Assembly: GCA_020746875.1 (NCBI GenBank)
Contig: JAGTJL010000009.1
Location: 620,001 to 684,000, forward strand
From: Rhexocercosporidium sp. MPI-PUGE-AT-0058
Taxonomy: Eukaryota; Ascomycota; Leotiomycetes; Helotiales
DNA: 64,000 nucleotides
Direction of reading: 5' to 3'
Position numbers and translations under genes: made by a program. This document shows positions 53,656-64,000 of this stretch, one piece after another (positions within the stretch are counted from its first letter, which is position 1; every line of letters starts with the position of its first letter). Under the pieces are notes generated by a model. It worked only from the letters and a program-made list of their open reading frames with translations. It searched no databases and had not been told where the DNA came from.

Positions 53656-56291
53656 GTTCTGGCTGCATCAACACCCTTGTTGGCGTCGATTTTATGAGTA
53701 AGATGGATGCAGGCTGAACATGTGAAAAGCTAGTTGACGTGCATGAGAGAGAGACAGGTACGAAGGGGAGTGTGGTTAGTCAACTTCGTTATTATTAATG
53801 GGACAGTAGCTCAATAGGGATAGTGGAATACAAAGTAGCTATCGTATCAATGGTGTACAGAAGCTTGCCTTATCAGAGTGTAAGACTCAAGACAACTCCA
53901 CAGAGGATATACCCCTGTGTTTGTCAGCATCTAAGCATGATGACGCAAAGGACCATATCTGCCAAGCAAGCGAATCCCAGCTCCTTACAAAAGATCCCGA
54001 TGATAGAAAGTAATCTTGCTTTCAACCCTGAGCTGTACTGTATGCCCAAATTTTTGTTGGAGCCGAAGATGAGCTGATATGCCCGCAATTGACGTTGTAC
54101 GAAAAGTACTGGGGAAGTAACCATCGCTAATGTGGTGTCAGACACAAGCTGCTTGGACTTCAATGCGAAAACTGTTTTCCGCTCCGCCATCTTCAATAGT
54201 CGATCCTCCGTCATGAAGCTATGAAAGACACTAACAGTAAGGGGGCAGAGTAGTTGCAGGTTAAAGTAGGCGAAATTTGCATGGGCATGAGTCCCATTGC
54301 CGTTGAACGCGAATCTCACCCGACCCTCGAAGAACTCAGGGTAAGAGTACTTCGCACGAGAGGATATGACCCCTCAGTTACATCTCCTATTATTGCCCAT
54401 TTTCAACCAAGCCATAAGAAAAGCCACGGCATAGTGATGGGCGACCGGGAGTAGGCCAAGAGAATAATTCTCCATCAACACCATATCAACAAGCCTATTG
54501 AAAACTGTGGAAGTTGTGGAAGTGCGCACCTATTCTGACCCAAAAGCAAACGAACACTTGATGATGACTGTTTCGAGAGTGATCAAAATGGAATTCTAAC
54601 CAAATTAACGTGTTTTAACCTCTGATCATATGAGTTTCCTCAGTGCTGGCATATTGCTTTCTTTCCTCGCTTAGGATTCCAACCCCTTTTTGGTAAGCGA
54701 ATGAGAAATGACTGAAGACCATTATGATGGTGCTTTCTATTGGTTCAAGCCAGGAGTGTTACTTTATGTACTGGTGGGATAGATGAGTGGGCAATTTTCT
54801 CCTCCGCATGTTGCCTTTGCTGACTATTGCACATTTGAGTGTCCATCCCTTTCATCTAAGCTTGTGCGCGGCTTTTTTGGGATTTCGGCCTCACTAGAAT
54901 GAATTTAATAAGCAAACTTTGTCTATATCTGTCTCCCTGCAGGTTAAGTAAGTATTTTCACATATCATACTGATCAGGAGATGGAAGCTTTTTTCCTCCT
55001 CTCGCAAAACCTTGTGTCCATTTCCATGATTCAATATTCATTCAGCTAATTGCGTCATTTGAAGTCACCAGCCACAGCCTCTCAAAGATTTCAACTGCAG
55101 TTCTGAAAAATTCTACTCACAAATGGGGTTTACGGATCCCGTCTATGACGAGCCTGCGAGGAAATTCGAGACACGGAACAACTTCTGAGCTAGAACTTCC
55201 ACAGCTTGCCACCACATCACTTGCCAAAGGTGGGTTGCCACCAGGAAACTTCCGAACTACGAATATGAACTTGTATTGTAATCAGATTCTTCATACCGCG
55301 CGATAATTAAACGACCGAATAGGACCTTGGCTCCTCAAAAAATGCTTCGTTCTGGGCACCTCGGCCATCGTGAGAACTTATTATTTCACTCAGTGACAAG
55401 CAAGCACAAACCTTCTTCGAAAGTCGGTCACGAAGCCGAGGCTTCTGTGGAGACATCATGGACACAATCTTCTCAATGATTGGCCTGGGCAGCTTTGAAC
55501 AATGCTATTAAGAGGGTGGAGGCCAACATCCCCAGGATCGCGGGGTAGTTTAAGCTTAATGAAGAGTGATCAACTTGCTTCCGCGCCACATCGCCGGTGG
55601 CTGGAAGCCACACAAGTTTCCCCTGTACACCCCCGCGGGAAGTAGCAGATTCGATGCAACTGCTAAAAATCGATTCTTCTGCAACGAAAAATCTTTTGAT
55701 TATAATTTAAAAAACGCTAAGTTTATGAATCTTTAAAATTACCCCAGTGTTTTTAATCTGCAGGACAAGTCATTTCTTTGGAAGTTTTCATTTTCTGGTG
55801 GTGGTGGCCTGTGTCGCAAATCGGCGATGTTCCACGGGGGCCAACAGCCGTCTCTGTTTATTTTACTCTGAGAAGCGAGTCGACTTGCAAAGTGGGCTGG
55901 CTGAAGTAGCGTCAAGTAATGGATCAATGAGAATGTCTCACTTGTCAGCGGATTTCAGACCGAGGTCCTCTTTCTCCATCGAAACAGGCTTATAAGCAAA
56001 CCAGATACTAGCCCGTCCGAACTACGCAGGTACTGAAGGGTCCTAGACTTTGATAGGACTGAAAGTTTTCATTAATATGTTATTGGAAATCCAGTGGCTC
56101 CTGCTAGTGACGGCAATCTCCATACCCGCTCAATTTGCTAGTCATGAATTGGTTGTGTTTGCAGAACACCTCGAAGGAGCTGAACTATAGAAGGGATCCT
56201 AACTTCATGATTCTCCCAAGATCTCTTCCAATTCTGACAGCGAGATCCTGTGCTCTTTTTCAAATTTTAGTCCTTCATATCATTGTCAACC
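53656..56291. other. 2.6 kb gene-free stretch
   Basis: AT-rich spacer with only short open frames on both strands, none with domain, splice or composition support. It contains the promoters of the pepsin-like gene (left) and the peroxygenase-like gene (right). Confidence 0.5.
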
Positions 56292-57678
56292 ATGAAATAC
56301 TCATTATGCCTCGCCACATTGGCATTGCAAGCCTCTCAAGTCATTGCATTTCCTGCACGGATGTTCGATCTCAACATCAACGAGAACGAGAAACGAGAAC
56401 TTGCCAGAATATCTTTCGCCGTTGAAGCGAGCGCGAAACGAAATCTCGCACCTCGTGCGCCTCGCTTCAATGCTTCACAGCAATATGTGAGCAATCAAGG
56501 AGCAAACAAGTTCGTCCCTCCAGGAAAGGACGATTTGAGAGGACCATGCCCGGGATTGAATGCCATGGCAAACCACAACTACATTCCACACAACGGTGTA
56601 GCTACAATCTCTCAGTTCATTCAAGGGACATATGATGGTACGTACTCTTGAAGCCACTTCAAATCAAAGTAACAGTGTTGACTTATAATAGTCTTTGGCA
56701 TGGGACTCGACCTTGGAGCCTTCCTCGCTGTTTACGGTGCCATCTTTGACGGTGATCTCACGTCCTGGTCGATTGGCGGCCCACCACCAGCCGGTCTCTT
56801 AGGCCAAGTTGGACTTCTCGGTCAACCCCAAGGGATCTCAGGATCCCACAACAAATATGAATCAGACGTCAGTCCTACTCGACCAGATCTGTACCAATAG
56901 TAAGTCAAATGTCAACTCCCAGCCTGTCAGCACAGCATCTGACTTGAGCAGCGGAAACGATTACAAAGTCATCATCAGCCAGTTCGAGGAAATGTATCAA
57001 CAGCCGAAGGGTCCCCGCGGCTACGACTTGACGAGTCTCACACCTTTCCGAGCCAAGAGATTCCAGCAATCCATCGAGCAAAACCCATACTTCTTCAACG
57101 GGCCCTTCAGTGGCGTTGCTGTACAACCTGCAGCGTACACATTTATCTACCGCTTCATGTCTAACAAGTCAGCCGAGTACCCGGAGGGCTATCTTAACGG
57201 CAACGTTCTGAAGTCTTTCTTTTCTATCACTGGACAGCAAGGATCCTTCCAATGGACTGAAGGGTATGAGAAAATCCCAGACAATTGGTATAAGCGAGCT
57301 ATCGGGGATGAATACACGATCCCATTCTTTAATGACGACCTCACCGCCGCTGCGTCACAATACCCCCAGTTCCTCAGCGTTGGGGGTAATCTTGGAAAGG
57401 TCAATTCCTTCGCTGGTGTTGATTTGGTGAACGTGACTGGGGGTGTGTATAACACGCAAAATCTCGCTCAAGGAAACAACGCGATGTGCTTTGCATACCA
57501 GTTTGCCCAGCAAGTCGCTCCGGATATCTTGAAGGGGCTGTTTTCTAGTATTACGAAGCCACTTGCTCAGCTTGACAGTGCACTTGCTCCTGTATTCTCG
57601 CAGCTGGGATGTCCTCAGCTCGAGAAGATCGACAATTCTCAGTTTAAGCAATATCCTGGTGCCAAAGGAGCTTACTGA
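56292..57678 (+). CDS. Secreted heme-thiolate peroxidase (chloroperoxidase/unspecific peroxygenase family)
   Basis: Three exons, 56292-56637, 56692-56899 and 56952-57678, give 426 residues. Residues 1-19 (to IA) are a signal peptide. The heme-thiolate motif PCPGLNAMANHNYIPHNG contains the proximal Cys86. The distal region reads KYESDVSPTRPDLYQ (Glu172), matching the E-x-D-x-S-x-x-R acid-base pattern of peroxygenases. Such enzymes use hydrogen peroxide to oxygenate or halogenate aromatic and aliphatic compounds outside the cell. Length is that of the long class. The second intron begins at a GTAAGT overlapping an in-frame TAG, and only splicing from TA to CGG gives the conserved YGNDYKV. Substrate unknown. 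It converges with the PEBP gene. Confidence 0.93.
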
Positions 57679-57818
57679 TGGATTCTAGTTCGAAGAGACG
57701 ATGATAATGACGACGTTCTGGGTATTGATGTTTATTTTTGGCTGTGGATGTAGTTAGCGCACTTGTCTTATAGTCTTGATGAGAGATGAAGCACCTGAAA
57801 CCTACGATTTTGTTCATT

Positions 57819-58563
57819 TCAAAGCTCCTTCGCTTGACCAGGTGAAACACCACTCCATCCATCTCCAGCACCCAACATCCAATTCACAGATACAAGTTCT
57901 AGTCCGTGCTTAGCCACCCATTCAGCAGCTTTGAAAGAGCGGCGATCGACGAATTCCTCTCCGCCTACATCTGCTTTTGACAACGACATGCCGGCTGGCT
58001 CTCGGAAGAGCAGAAAGAGGTAGCGATGGGGAGTCGAGCTAGAAGTTCACAGTAAGCTAAAACTAGCCTACTAATAAAGCTGAGGAGGTTGGAAACTAAC
58101 TCATCTTTTGGTCCAGGGCCCAGATACTCTGTCAAAGGCGGTTTGGAAGCCAAAGCTGGCTCAACAGCTATTGATCCCGGTGTTTCTTTCGATGGCTGAA
58201 GTCCCGAGACGACCCAATGTCTCCAAAATGCGAACTTTGGCTCCTCTGGTGTCGGCGCATCAGGGTCAACTAGAAGAAGCGTGTAGTTTATTAAAATCTC
58301 TTTCCCTTCCTATACAAAAATTAGATTATGAACCTCAGAACTACTGTAGAGCAAGGTACCTCAGGTGCGAAGGATATCGTTGGCGCGACTTTACATTCGC
58401 TAACCCTGAAAATCTCTCCGTATTTTACGTCCCTTTCACCGAATTTTATACCGAGTATCGTTGAGAGCTTGAAGGTATCAGGAAGGAGAGGTATGGAGCC
58501 TGGTGCAAGTCCCACTTTGGAAAGTGTGGAGACTAGCTGTTGGGAGTATGAGTCGAGAGACAT
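57819..58563 (-). CDS. Phosphatidylethanolamine-binding protein (PEBP/TFS1 family)
   Basis: Three exons, 58563-58360, 58309-58101 and 58038-57819, give 210 residues. The family's CR1 motif reads LLVDPDAPTPEEPKFAFWRHWVVSG, and CR2 reads EYLGPGPKDDSTPHRYLFLLFREP, with the ligand-pocket Asp and His residues in place. Yeast TFS1 inhibits carboxypeptidase Y and Ras-GAP, and mammalian RKIP inhibits Raf; which applies here is unknown. There is no signal peptide, so it is cytosolic. All three exons join in frame with standard GT-AG sites (donors GTACCT and GTTAGT, acceptors TATAG and TCTAG). Usual length. It sits tail to tail with the peroxygenase gene and upstream of the DBP6 3' end. Confidence 0.92.
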
Positions 58564-58861
58564 TCTGGATTTGGCTGTGAGGTTGTAAACAAAGCAAGAT
58601 TGATAAATGAAAGAATCGTTATACAGCTTTTGGATTGGAGATATCTTATACCTCAGTACCAACTAAGACCTTGGAGTCTTGGATCTCGGACTCAGTTAAT
58701 ATGTGAGTGGTGGAATAACTTTTGCCAAGTCCTTCGGGTTAATCATCCCCGGATCTTTTGACTGATAGAAATGATAGGTGTAGAGAAACAACTGAAAGAT
58801 CAGAGAAATTGGGTTCGAACTTGGAATATGCTCTTGGAGGAGCCTGAGATTGATTCTAGAA

Positions 58862-61357
58862 CTATGTCTTTGCAACCTTCGAAGTCGAGGCCTCCTTCCC
58901 CAGATTCTCCAATGCTTCCTCATACTTCGGCCGCTGAGAGGCGAATACATCTTCTTTGATCGTCAGTCTACCGATCTTCAAGCCATTTGCTCGCTCGATT
59001 CTATCTGATCTTCCAATCTCATTCCAAAACCATCTTCCCTCAGTAGCCGAGAACAAAGTCCATGCATGTCCTTTCTTCCCAGCCCTTGCGGTTCTTCCAA
59101 TCCGATGAACATAGCTTTCAATACTACTAGGAACGTCGTAGTTTATTACATGTGCTAGGTTGGGAAGATCGAGACCGCGAGAGGCGAGATCACTGGCCAC
59201 AATGATAGAAATCTTGCCTGACGCGAAAGAGTTGATGGTACGTTCTCGAGACGCCCTTGGTGTGGTGCCCGTCAATGTCCGAATGGATGAGGATAGAGTT
59301 GGGCAGAGCAGAGTGAGGAGGCGTCCCAATCTGACAGCGGATTCGTTTGACTTGGTGAAAACGAGGACACCATGGGGCAAACTCTCTGAGGTCTTGACTA
59401 AAGGCTTTGTTTTCGACGTTGCTGAGCTAGCTTCTGAAGAGTTCTCATCCTCCGAATCAGATGAATCGGAGTCCGAAACAGAGCGATCATCAACGGCAGC
59501 TTCTTCTATTGACGGTACAATCTTCTCGCGTTTCATGAGCTCCACAAGGTACAGTGGTTTGATAGTTTCATCGTCAACCTTCACACTGGATTCCATCAAC
59601 AGTGAGGGCAAGACGTGGCCAGTGCCGCTGTTCTCATTCTCATCATGAGATGTGCCATCCAAGACCACTAGTTTTGGCCGCACAAGCTTGAGTTGATTCA
59701 ACTTGCCAACATCTCTTGTCATAGTAGCGCTGAGAATGACCTTCCTGACGTCTCGCTTCTGTCTAAGTCCAGCCATAACGACAGGCAGCCACTGCTGAAA
59801 GCTTTGATCCAGTAATTTGTCTGCTTCGTCGACAACGAGCCACTGTAAATACGAGACGGAGAATCCAGGTGTAGATTTGAGGTGCTCCACCAGTCTTCCA
59901 GGGGTGCAAATAAGGATATCCATCTGAGACCATGACTTAATGACATCACCTCGAATTGTCATTTGGGTTTGCTCCCGACCAAACAGTCTCGATTCGTCTT
60001 GAACCGAGTGCCATGGAGCATTAGCCATTTCCAAGTCTGACTCGTATTGTTCAACATCATAGGCCAAGTGATCACTCATCAAGTTTCGGCGTTCGACCTC
60101 CATCGTCTCGTTTCCTACTGCTGTCCCAATCTTTACTCGGTGCGTGTATCCATCTCCGCGTGCAAACGCTGAGGCACATATTTCTGAGACTTGCTGGGCC
60201 TGTGTGACAAGCTCTCTGGTTGGCATCACAATAAGTCCACGCAGACCTCTAGCTGGATATCGACTAAGATCCTCAACCATTGGGAGCACATATGACAAAG
60301 TTTTTCCAGAGCCGGTAGCTGCTGACACTAGAACGTCCCCAGGATCCGCAATGCTTGTGGGAAGGAGCAGCGGTAACACAGCTGCTTGCACGGCAAATGC
60401 TTGCTTGTAACCCTTCTGTTGAAGCACCTTTGTAACATCCTCTGGGATTCCAATATCTTTAAATTGAGATGTAGCAGTTGGTGATACTCGTATTGGCGAA
60501 GCTAGCCATTTAGGTAACGACGCAGATATTGGTAGCGAAGGGAGCTCTGGAACTGGCTCTGGTTGAGGGAGAGGACCGAGATCATGGACTTCGATTGGGG
60601 CATTTGGTATAGGTAGATCTTCCTCATCAGGTACGACATTGGACTTGGCCAATCTCTCTGCCTTTTTCAAAGATTTTTGCCGTTTCTCCATCAATCTGCT
60701 GTGGCGCGAGTCCTCGGCATTGTCCCCAACGGTCTTCGCAGGCACTTCTTGTTCATCCTGTGTTTTCTTCTTCTTTTGTTTTTTCGATTTCGATACAACT
60801 ACTTCATTGGGCGTCTGCTCCAAGTGGCTGGAACCCCTAGGCTCTACCTTCTCTGTCAATGGCTTCGGGGCTTTTTTCTTCCTCGACTCTTTCGTCTTGG
60901 CTGGTTCACTCGCAACATCTTCCTCCTCATCTGCTATGGGATCGTCTGCGCCTGAACTCGGTTTCTCCGACTCCTTTACCCCTTTCTCGCTCTGCCATTT
61001 TTCAAAAAGTGGCGCATTCTGTGCCAAGCTGGCTGGCGCGGCCTTTTTCTCCTTCTTGGATTTCTTGATTGGATTCAAAGTCTCCAACGGTTCGACATCG
61101 TCATGTCGTTTCCGCTTTACAAGAGACGGGGAAGAGGCATTCGAAGAACGGTCGACAGCAGTAGATGCTGTATGGGACTTGGTTCTCGAGGGAGGGACAT
61201 ATCGCGCAGATGTAGAGGAAGCATCGTTTCGGGTTACTGGCGGGGTGGGATGAGAAGGTTCGGGTTCTGGGAGATTCATAATCGGCTCGGCATTTTCTCG
61301 TACTTTTGGAACACTCTTGGATGGAGGGACATATCGTGAGTAAATCTGCGACGCCAT
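58862..61357 (-). CDS. DBP6: ATP-dependent DEAD-box RNA helicase Dbp6 (DDX51 type)
   Basis: An intronless 831-residue frame. The N-terminal 270 residues are disordered with Lys-rich clusters (nuclear/nucleolar signals) and acidic stretches. The helicase core follows: GYKQAFAVQAAVLPLLL (Q-motif area), ATGSGKT at 347-353, PTRELVTQAQQ, CTPGRLVEHL, DEAD at 510-513, SATM, VFTKSNESAVRLGRLL, SDLASRGLDLPNLAHVINYD and HRIGRTARAG. A Ser/Asp-rich insertion between the two RecA domains (SVSDSDSSDSEDENSSEASS) and a non-canonical Q motif match Dbp6/DDX51. The protein acts in early steps of 60S ribosomal subunit assembly in the nucleolus. RYVPPS occurs twice in the first 60 residues. Confidence 0.95.
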   Translation of the reverse strand: MASQIYSRYVPPSKSVPKVRENAEPIMNLPEPEPSHPTPPVTRNDASSTSARYVPPSRTKSHTASTAVDRSSNASSPSLVKRKRHDDVEPLETLNPIKKSKKEKKAAPASLAQNAPLFEKWQSEKGVKESEKPSSGADDPIADEEEDVASEPAKTKESRKKKAPKPLTEKVEPRGSSHLEQTPNEVVVSKSKKQKKKKTQDEQEVPAKTVGDNAEDSRHSRLMEKRQKSLKKAERLAKSNVVPDEEDLPIPNAPIEVHDLGPLPQPEPVPELPSLPISASLPKWLASPIRVSPTATSQFKDIGIPEDVTKVLQQKGYKQAFAVQAAVLPLLLPTSIADPGDVLVSAATGSGKTLSYVLPMVEDLSRYPARGLRGLIVMPTRELVTQAQQVSEICASAFARGDGYTHRVKIGTAVGNETMEVERRNLMSDHLAYDVEQYESDLEMANAPWHSVQDESRLFGREQTQMTIRGDVIKSWSQMDILICTPGRLVEHLKSTPGFSVSYLQWLVVDEADKLLDQSFQQWLPVVMAGLRQKRDVRKVILSATMTRDVGKLNQLKLVRPKLVVLDGTSHDENENSGTGHVLPSLLMESSVKVDDETIKPLYLVELMKREKIVPSIEEAAVDDRSVSDSDSSDSEDENSSEASSATSKTKPLVKTSESLPHGVLVFTKSNESAVRLGRLLTLLCPTLSSSIRTLTGTTPRASRERTINSFASGKISIIVASDLASRGLDLPNLAHVINYDVPSSIESYVHRIGRTARAGKKGHAWTLFSATEGRWFWNEIGRSDRIERANGLKIGRLTIKEDVFASQRPKYEEALENLGKEASTSKVAKT

Positions 61358-61840
61358 TTCTGTATATGGGGCTTTGGTAACAACTGCGTAATGACTGTTG
61401 AAGCTGGGAGGTGGGTTTTCCTCCTAGACATGTAGACATAGTACCAAAAGTTTTGTTTTACCGCCCGATTCTGCCACTTCAAAATATCTGGGCAGAACGA
61501 AAGCGGTGAGATAAACTTTTGGGGCTTCGGCTGGCCCAAGACGAAACGTCTCGAGTCAACAATCAAACATAAATAGTAAATCGAGTGATTTAATTGCATG
61601 CTCTAATGTCGAGAAAATTTCAAGACCTCAATAGATGTTGAGAAATAATCTAGCCAGGGTAAGAAGTCTAAGCCAGGGAGTATCAGAATCAATCATCTTT
61701 GTTTGACAAGCACGATTTCAATGCCATCATATTGTACATTCCAATTAATCTAAGCTCTTGCAAAAGATGTGAAACAAAACTCCACCAATAGGTGCAATCC
61801 CTAGACTCCAGATAATTTTCCGTGGCCGGAGGGATAACCT
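61358..61840. promoter_or_regulatory. DBP6 upstream region
   Basis: About 480 bases between DBP6 and the 3' end of RER2, both on the minus strand. No gene seen; should contain the DBP6 promoter. Confidence 0.4.
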
Positions 61841-62951
61841 CTAACGAATCTTAATCTTTCTGTCCTCAACATGCTTCTGATTCCACTGATACTCGACCAA
61901 GACAGGCAAAAACTGCCAAAGATCGAACTCGGGCCATAGGCATTCCAAGAAGACGATTTCTGTATCCTCATGGCACTGCCAGAGCATGAAATCACTCAGT
62001 CTCTTCACTCCACTTGTCCTGATCAACATATCCAGAGGGGGATCTTTGGCAGTGAACATATGATCACCTATCGTATCCGAGGTGATAGCCTCTGGGTCTG
62101 GGTATAGATGGTCTCGACTGTCATTTGGCGGAGACTCGGGGTAGAGCGTCGTGGTTGAAGAGACGGAATCGTCGATATCGGATGATGGAGAGCTTGAACG
62201 TAGTGGAGACGTGCTAAGGTTCCTCGAGCGGATCTTTTGAGTGATTCTCGTTTGAGAAAATGGCCTTGCGTGAGCTGGTAGAGGTTTTGAGTAGTCCTCT
62301 ACTGTTGATTTGATAGCCGAAGTGATCTCGTCCCGAGATGTGTATGGAAAACAGATATTCAAGGCACAGCTAGTATCGTTAGCAGTGTTTAACCACGAAA
62401 CTTATATCGACTTACGTTCCGTTGTTCTTGGTCATGTCCACCGCTTTGTCAATGACTTGCAAGACGTCTGGTCGAAGTAGATCCCTGTTCCCTAACACCC
62501 TCACACTGGCACCGTATCTCTCGAGCAATTCCCCGTGTTGAGAAAGTTGGGATAGCTTGATCTTGGCCATGTCCATCAAAGCATCCACCTCGTATTTCGA
62601 CCGCTTGAAGTTTTCGATACTGAACGCATAGACCGTAACAACCTTGACTCCAGACTTATAGCAAACTTCTAAAATCTGATCCACCCCAGTCAGCAATCTG
62701 CAATATATCCAAGAGCAAACTTCACCTACCTTAGCCAAAGCCTCGAACCCCAGATTATGCCCCTCTACAGTCTCGATTTTATGACTTCTGGCAAACCGTC
62801 TGTTCCCATCCATAACGAAAGCAACATGCTGTGGTATAGATCCTTGCCTCAGAGCACCGATGAGTAATTCCCGCAGCTGATTGATGCCCCATTCAACAGG
62901 CGGGGATTCGAGCATCCATTTTCGAAGCTGTGTGAGGTATGGAGAAGGCAT
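61841..62951 (-). CDS. RER2: Dehydrodolichyl diphosphate synthase (cis-prenyltransferase)
   Basis: Three exons, 62951-62730, 62675-62416 and 62369-61841, give 336 residues. It condenses isopentenyl diphosphate in cis onto farnesyl diphosphate to make the dolichol backbone for protein glycosylation, on ER membranes. The UPP-synthase motifs are HVAFVMDGNRRFARSHK (Asp48), EGHNLGFEALAKILEVCY across intron 1, VTVYAFSIENFKR, LNICFPYTSRDEI across intron 2, and the C-terminal LIRTSGVKRLSDFMLWQ and FLECLWPEFDLW. Intron 1 is 54 nt and in frame, so an unspliced frame stays open, but splicing restores the family sequence. A Ser/Thr-rich insertion of about 60 residues sits between motifs IV and V. RER2 or its paralogue SRT1 cannot be told apart with certainty. 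Confidence 0.94.
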
Positions 62952-63432
62952 TATTTCGGAGCCAGCGGAGTTAGATCGTAGTTAATCAATCGTAGACGAA
63001 CGGGTGTTGAGAGAGGCGGCGTGGAGAGTGCTGAATGCGAGTTGAAACCTATGCCGGCATATGGAATACGTTTAGAGGGATCTGTGGCAACAGTAGTCGT
63101 CGTCGGCCTCGAATTAGTTGGCAGTGAAGCTGGCAGTGCTGTGAACCTTACGGCGAGGTTGCGCGGCAGGGCTGGGCATATAAGCTTCCAAGAAAGTGGC
63201 TTCGGCGTCAGGGTGTTGTGCCTGGCTGAGAGCTCCGATAAGCGATAAGGAGCCCCTAATTTTCTAAGGCCATGTCTCCTCTTGACCATGCCTCACTTCT
63301 ATTCATACTAAACTCTCCGTGCCAGATCTCTACGGACGAGATACCGAGAGCAGCCAGCGACTCTCGTATGCCAATTATGTGTCTGGACTGAATCCCACGT
63401 CTGCCACAGCACCAGCTGTTCGATTCGCAACA
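62952..63432. promoter_or_regulatory. Divergent promoter region, RER2 and GPI3
   Basis: About 480 bases between two divergent starts, both genes of ER glycoconjugate synthesis. Open frames on both strands here have no support. A shared regulatory region is possible but no named motif was found. Confidence 0.45.
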
Positions 63433-64000
63433 ATGCCGTACAATATTGCCATGGTCAGCGACTACTTCTTCCCCCAACCAGGGGGAATTGAAAGTCATAT
63501 CTATCAGCTCTCCACGAAACTCATTGATCGCGGGCATAAAGTCATCATAATCACACATGCATACGAAGGCCGGACTGGGGTGCGGTATCTTACGAATGGC
63601 CTCAAAGTCTACCACGTTCCATTCTTCGTCATCTACCGTGCTTCGACATTTCCGACGGTCTTCTCATTCTTTCCTGTCTTTCGAAATATTGTCATTCGAG
63701 AGCAGATCGAGATTGTACATGGCCATGCGAGTCTGAGCAGTCTTTGCCATGAAGCTATCTTGCATGCGAGGACAATGGGCTTGAGGACGGTGTTTACAGA
63801 TCATTCGCTGTTCGGATTCGCAGATGCAGCCAGCATCCTCACAAACAAGCTTCTCAAATTCATCCTCAGTGACGTGGACCATGTCGTTTGTGTCAGTCAT
63901 ACATGGTAGGAAACCCACTGAAACTAGTTGGCTTGACTGACCATGTCTAGCAAGGAGAATACCGTTCTACGAGCCTCTCTCGACCCTCTTATGGTTTCGG
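63433..64000 (+). CDS. GPI3: Phosphatidylinositol N-acetylglucosaminyltransferase catalytic subunit (PIG-A), 3' end outside window
   Basis: The first two exons are seen, 63433-63905 and 63951 onward, running off the window end. The protein starts the first step of GPI-anchor synthesis, adding GlcNAc to phosphatidylinositol on the ER face. The N-terminus [26 protein letters not shown] and the segments [36 protein letters not shown] and [21 protein letters not shown] (joined across the intron) are the well-conserved PIG-A/Gpi3 N-terminal half (GT4 fold). An open frame begins 38 codons earlier at 63319, but the Met at 63433 gives the family start. The intron is 45 nt, with acceptor GTCTAG. Confidence 0.95.

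Overview
This 64 kb window is nuclear DNA of a filamentous ascomycete (Pezizomycotina). Genes are interrupted by short GT-AG introns, mostly 46-60 nt, with CTAAC/CTAAT-type branch sites close to the acceptor. There is a fungal hacA gene with a 20-nt Ire1-type intron, a mannitol-1-phosphate dehydrogenase, an OPY2 membrane anchor, a BIM1/X325 copper protein and a one-gene ADE2 carboxylase. The gene style would suit a Leotiomycete, but that class assignment is a guess. No rRNA, tRNA, CRISPR array, transposase or reverse transcriptase was recognised.

Layout. 1-8.7 kb: X325/BIM1-like GPI protein, folylpolyglutamate synthase (MET7), an SLC35C2/YMD8-like transporter and mannitol-1-phosphate dehydrogenase. 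8.7-13.4 kb: no supportable gene. 13.4-27.7 kb is a compact housekeeping block: MIC19, TYW3 (with an apparent one-base frameshift), an RBM42-like RRM protein, OPY2, a kinase-fold protein with a degenerate active site, an HSL-type esterase, HOM6, a small membrane protein, RIB7 and a 60-aa secreted cysteine-rich protein. 27.7-31.2 kb: gene-poor. 31.2-41.6 kb: a GT32 glycosyltransferase, a 643-aa coiled-coil protein and hacA, separated by wide non-coding stretches. 43.2-50.5 kb: ADE2, a decayed HOM2 pseudogene and an MFS transporter. 50.7-57.7 kb: an SDR enzyme, a pepsin-like protein lacking its second catalytic Asp, a 2.6 kb gene-free gap and a secreted heme-thiolate peroxygenase-like enzyme. 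57.8-64 kb: a PEBP protein, DBP6, the cis-prenyltransferase RER2 and the start of GPI3, which runs off the window.

How the genes relate. There is no operon-like or biosynthetic cluster logic. Several products serve the secretory pathway: HacA (unfolded-protein response), RER2 (dolichol), GPI3 (GPI anchors), the GT32 enzyme (Golgi glycosylation) and the secreted or GPI-anchored products. HOM6 is intact, whereas the enzyme of the preceding step (HOM2) appears here only as a dead copy, so a functional HOM2 is expected elsewhere. The points most worth a second look are the hacA 20-nt intron with its two CTGCCG loops and an upstream mini-ORF, the HOM2 pseudogene, the TYW3 frameshift, the pseudokinase, the aspartic-protease-like pseudoenzyme and the small cysteine-rich secreted protein. 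I found no convincing wholly new system.
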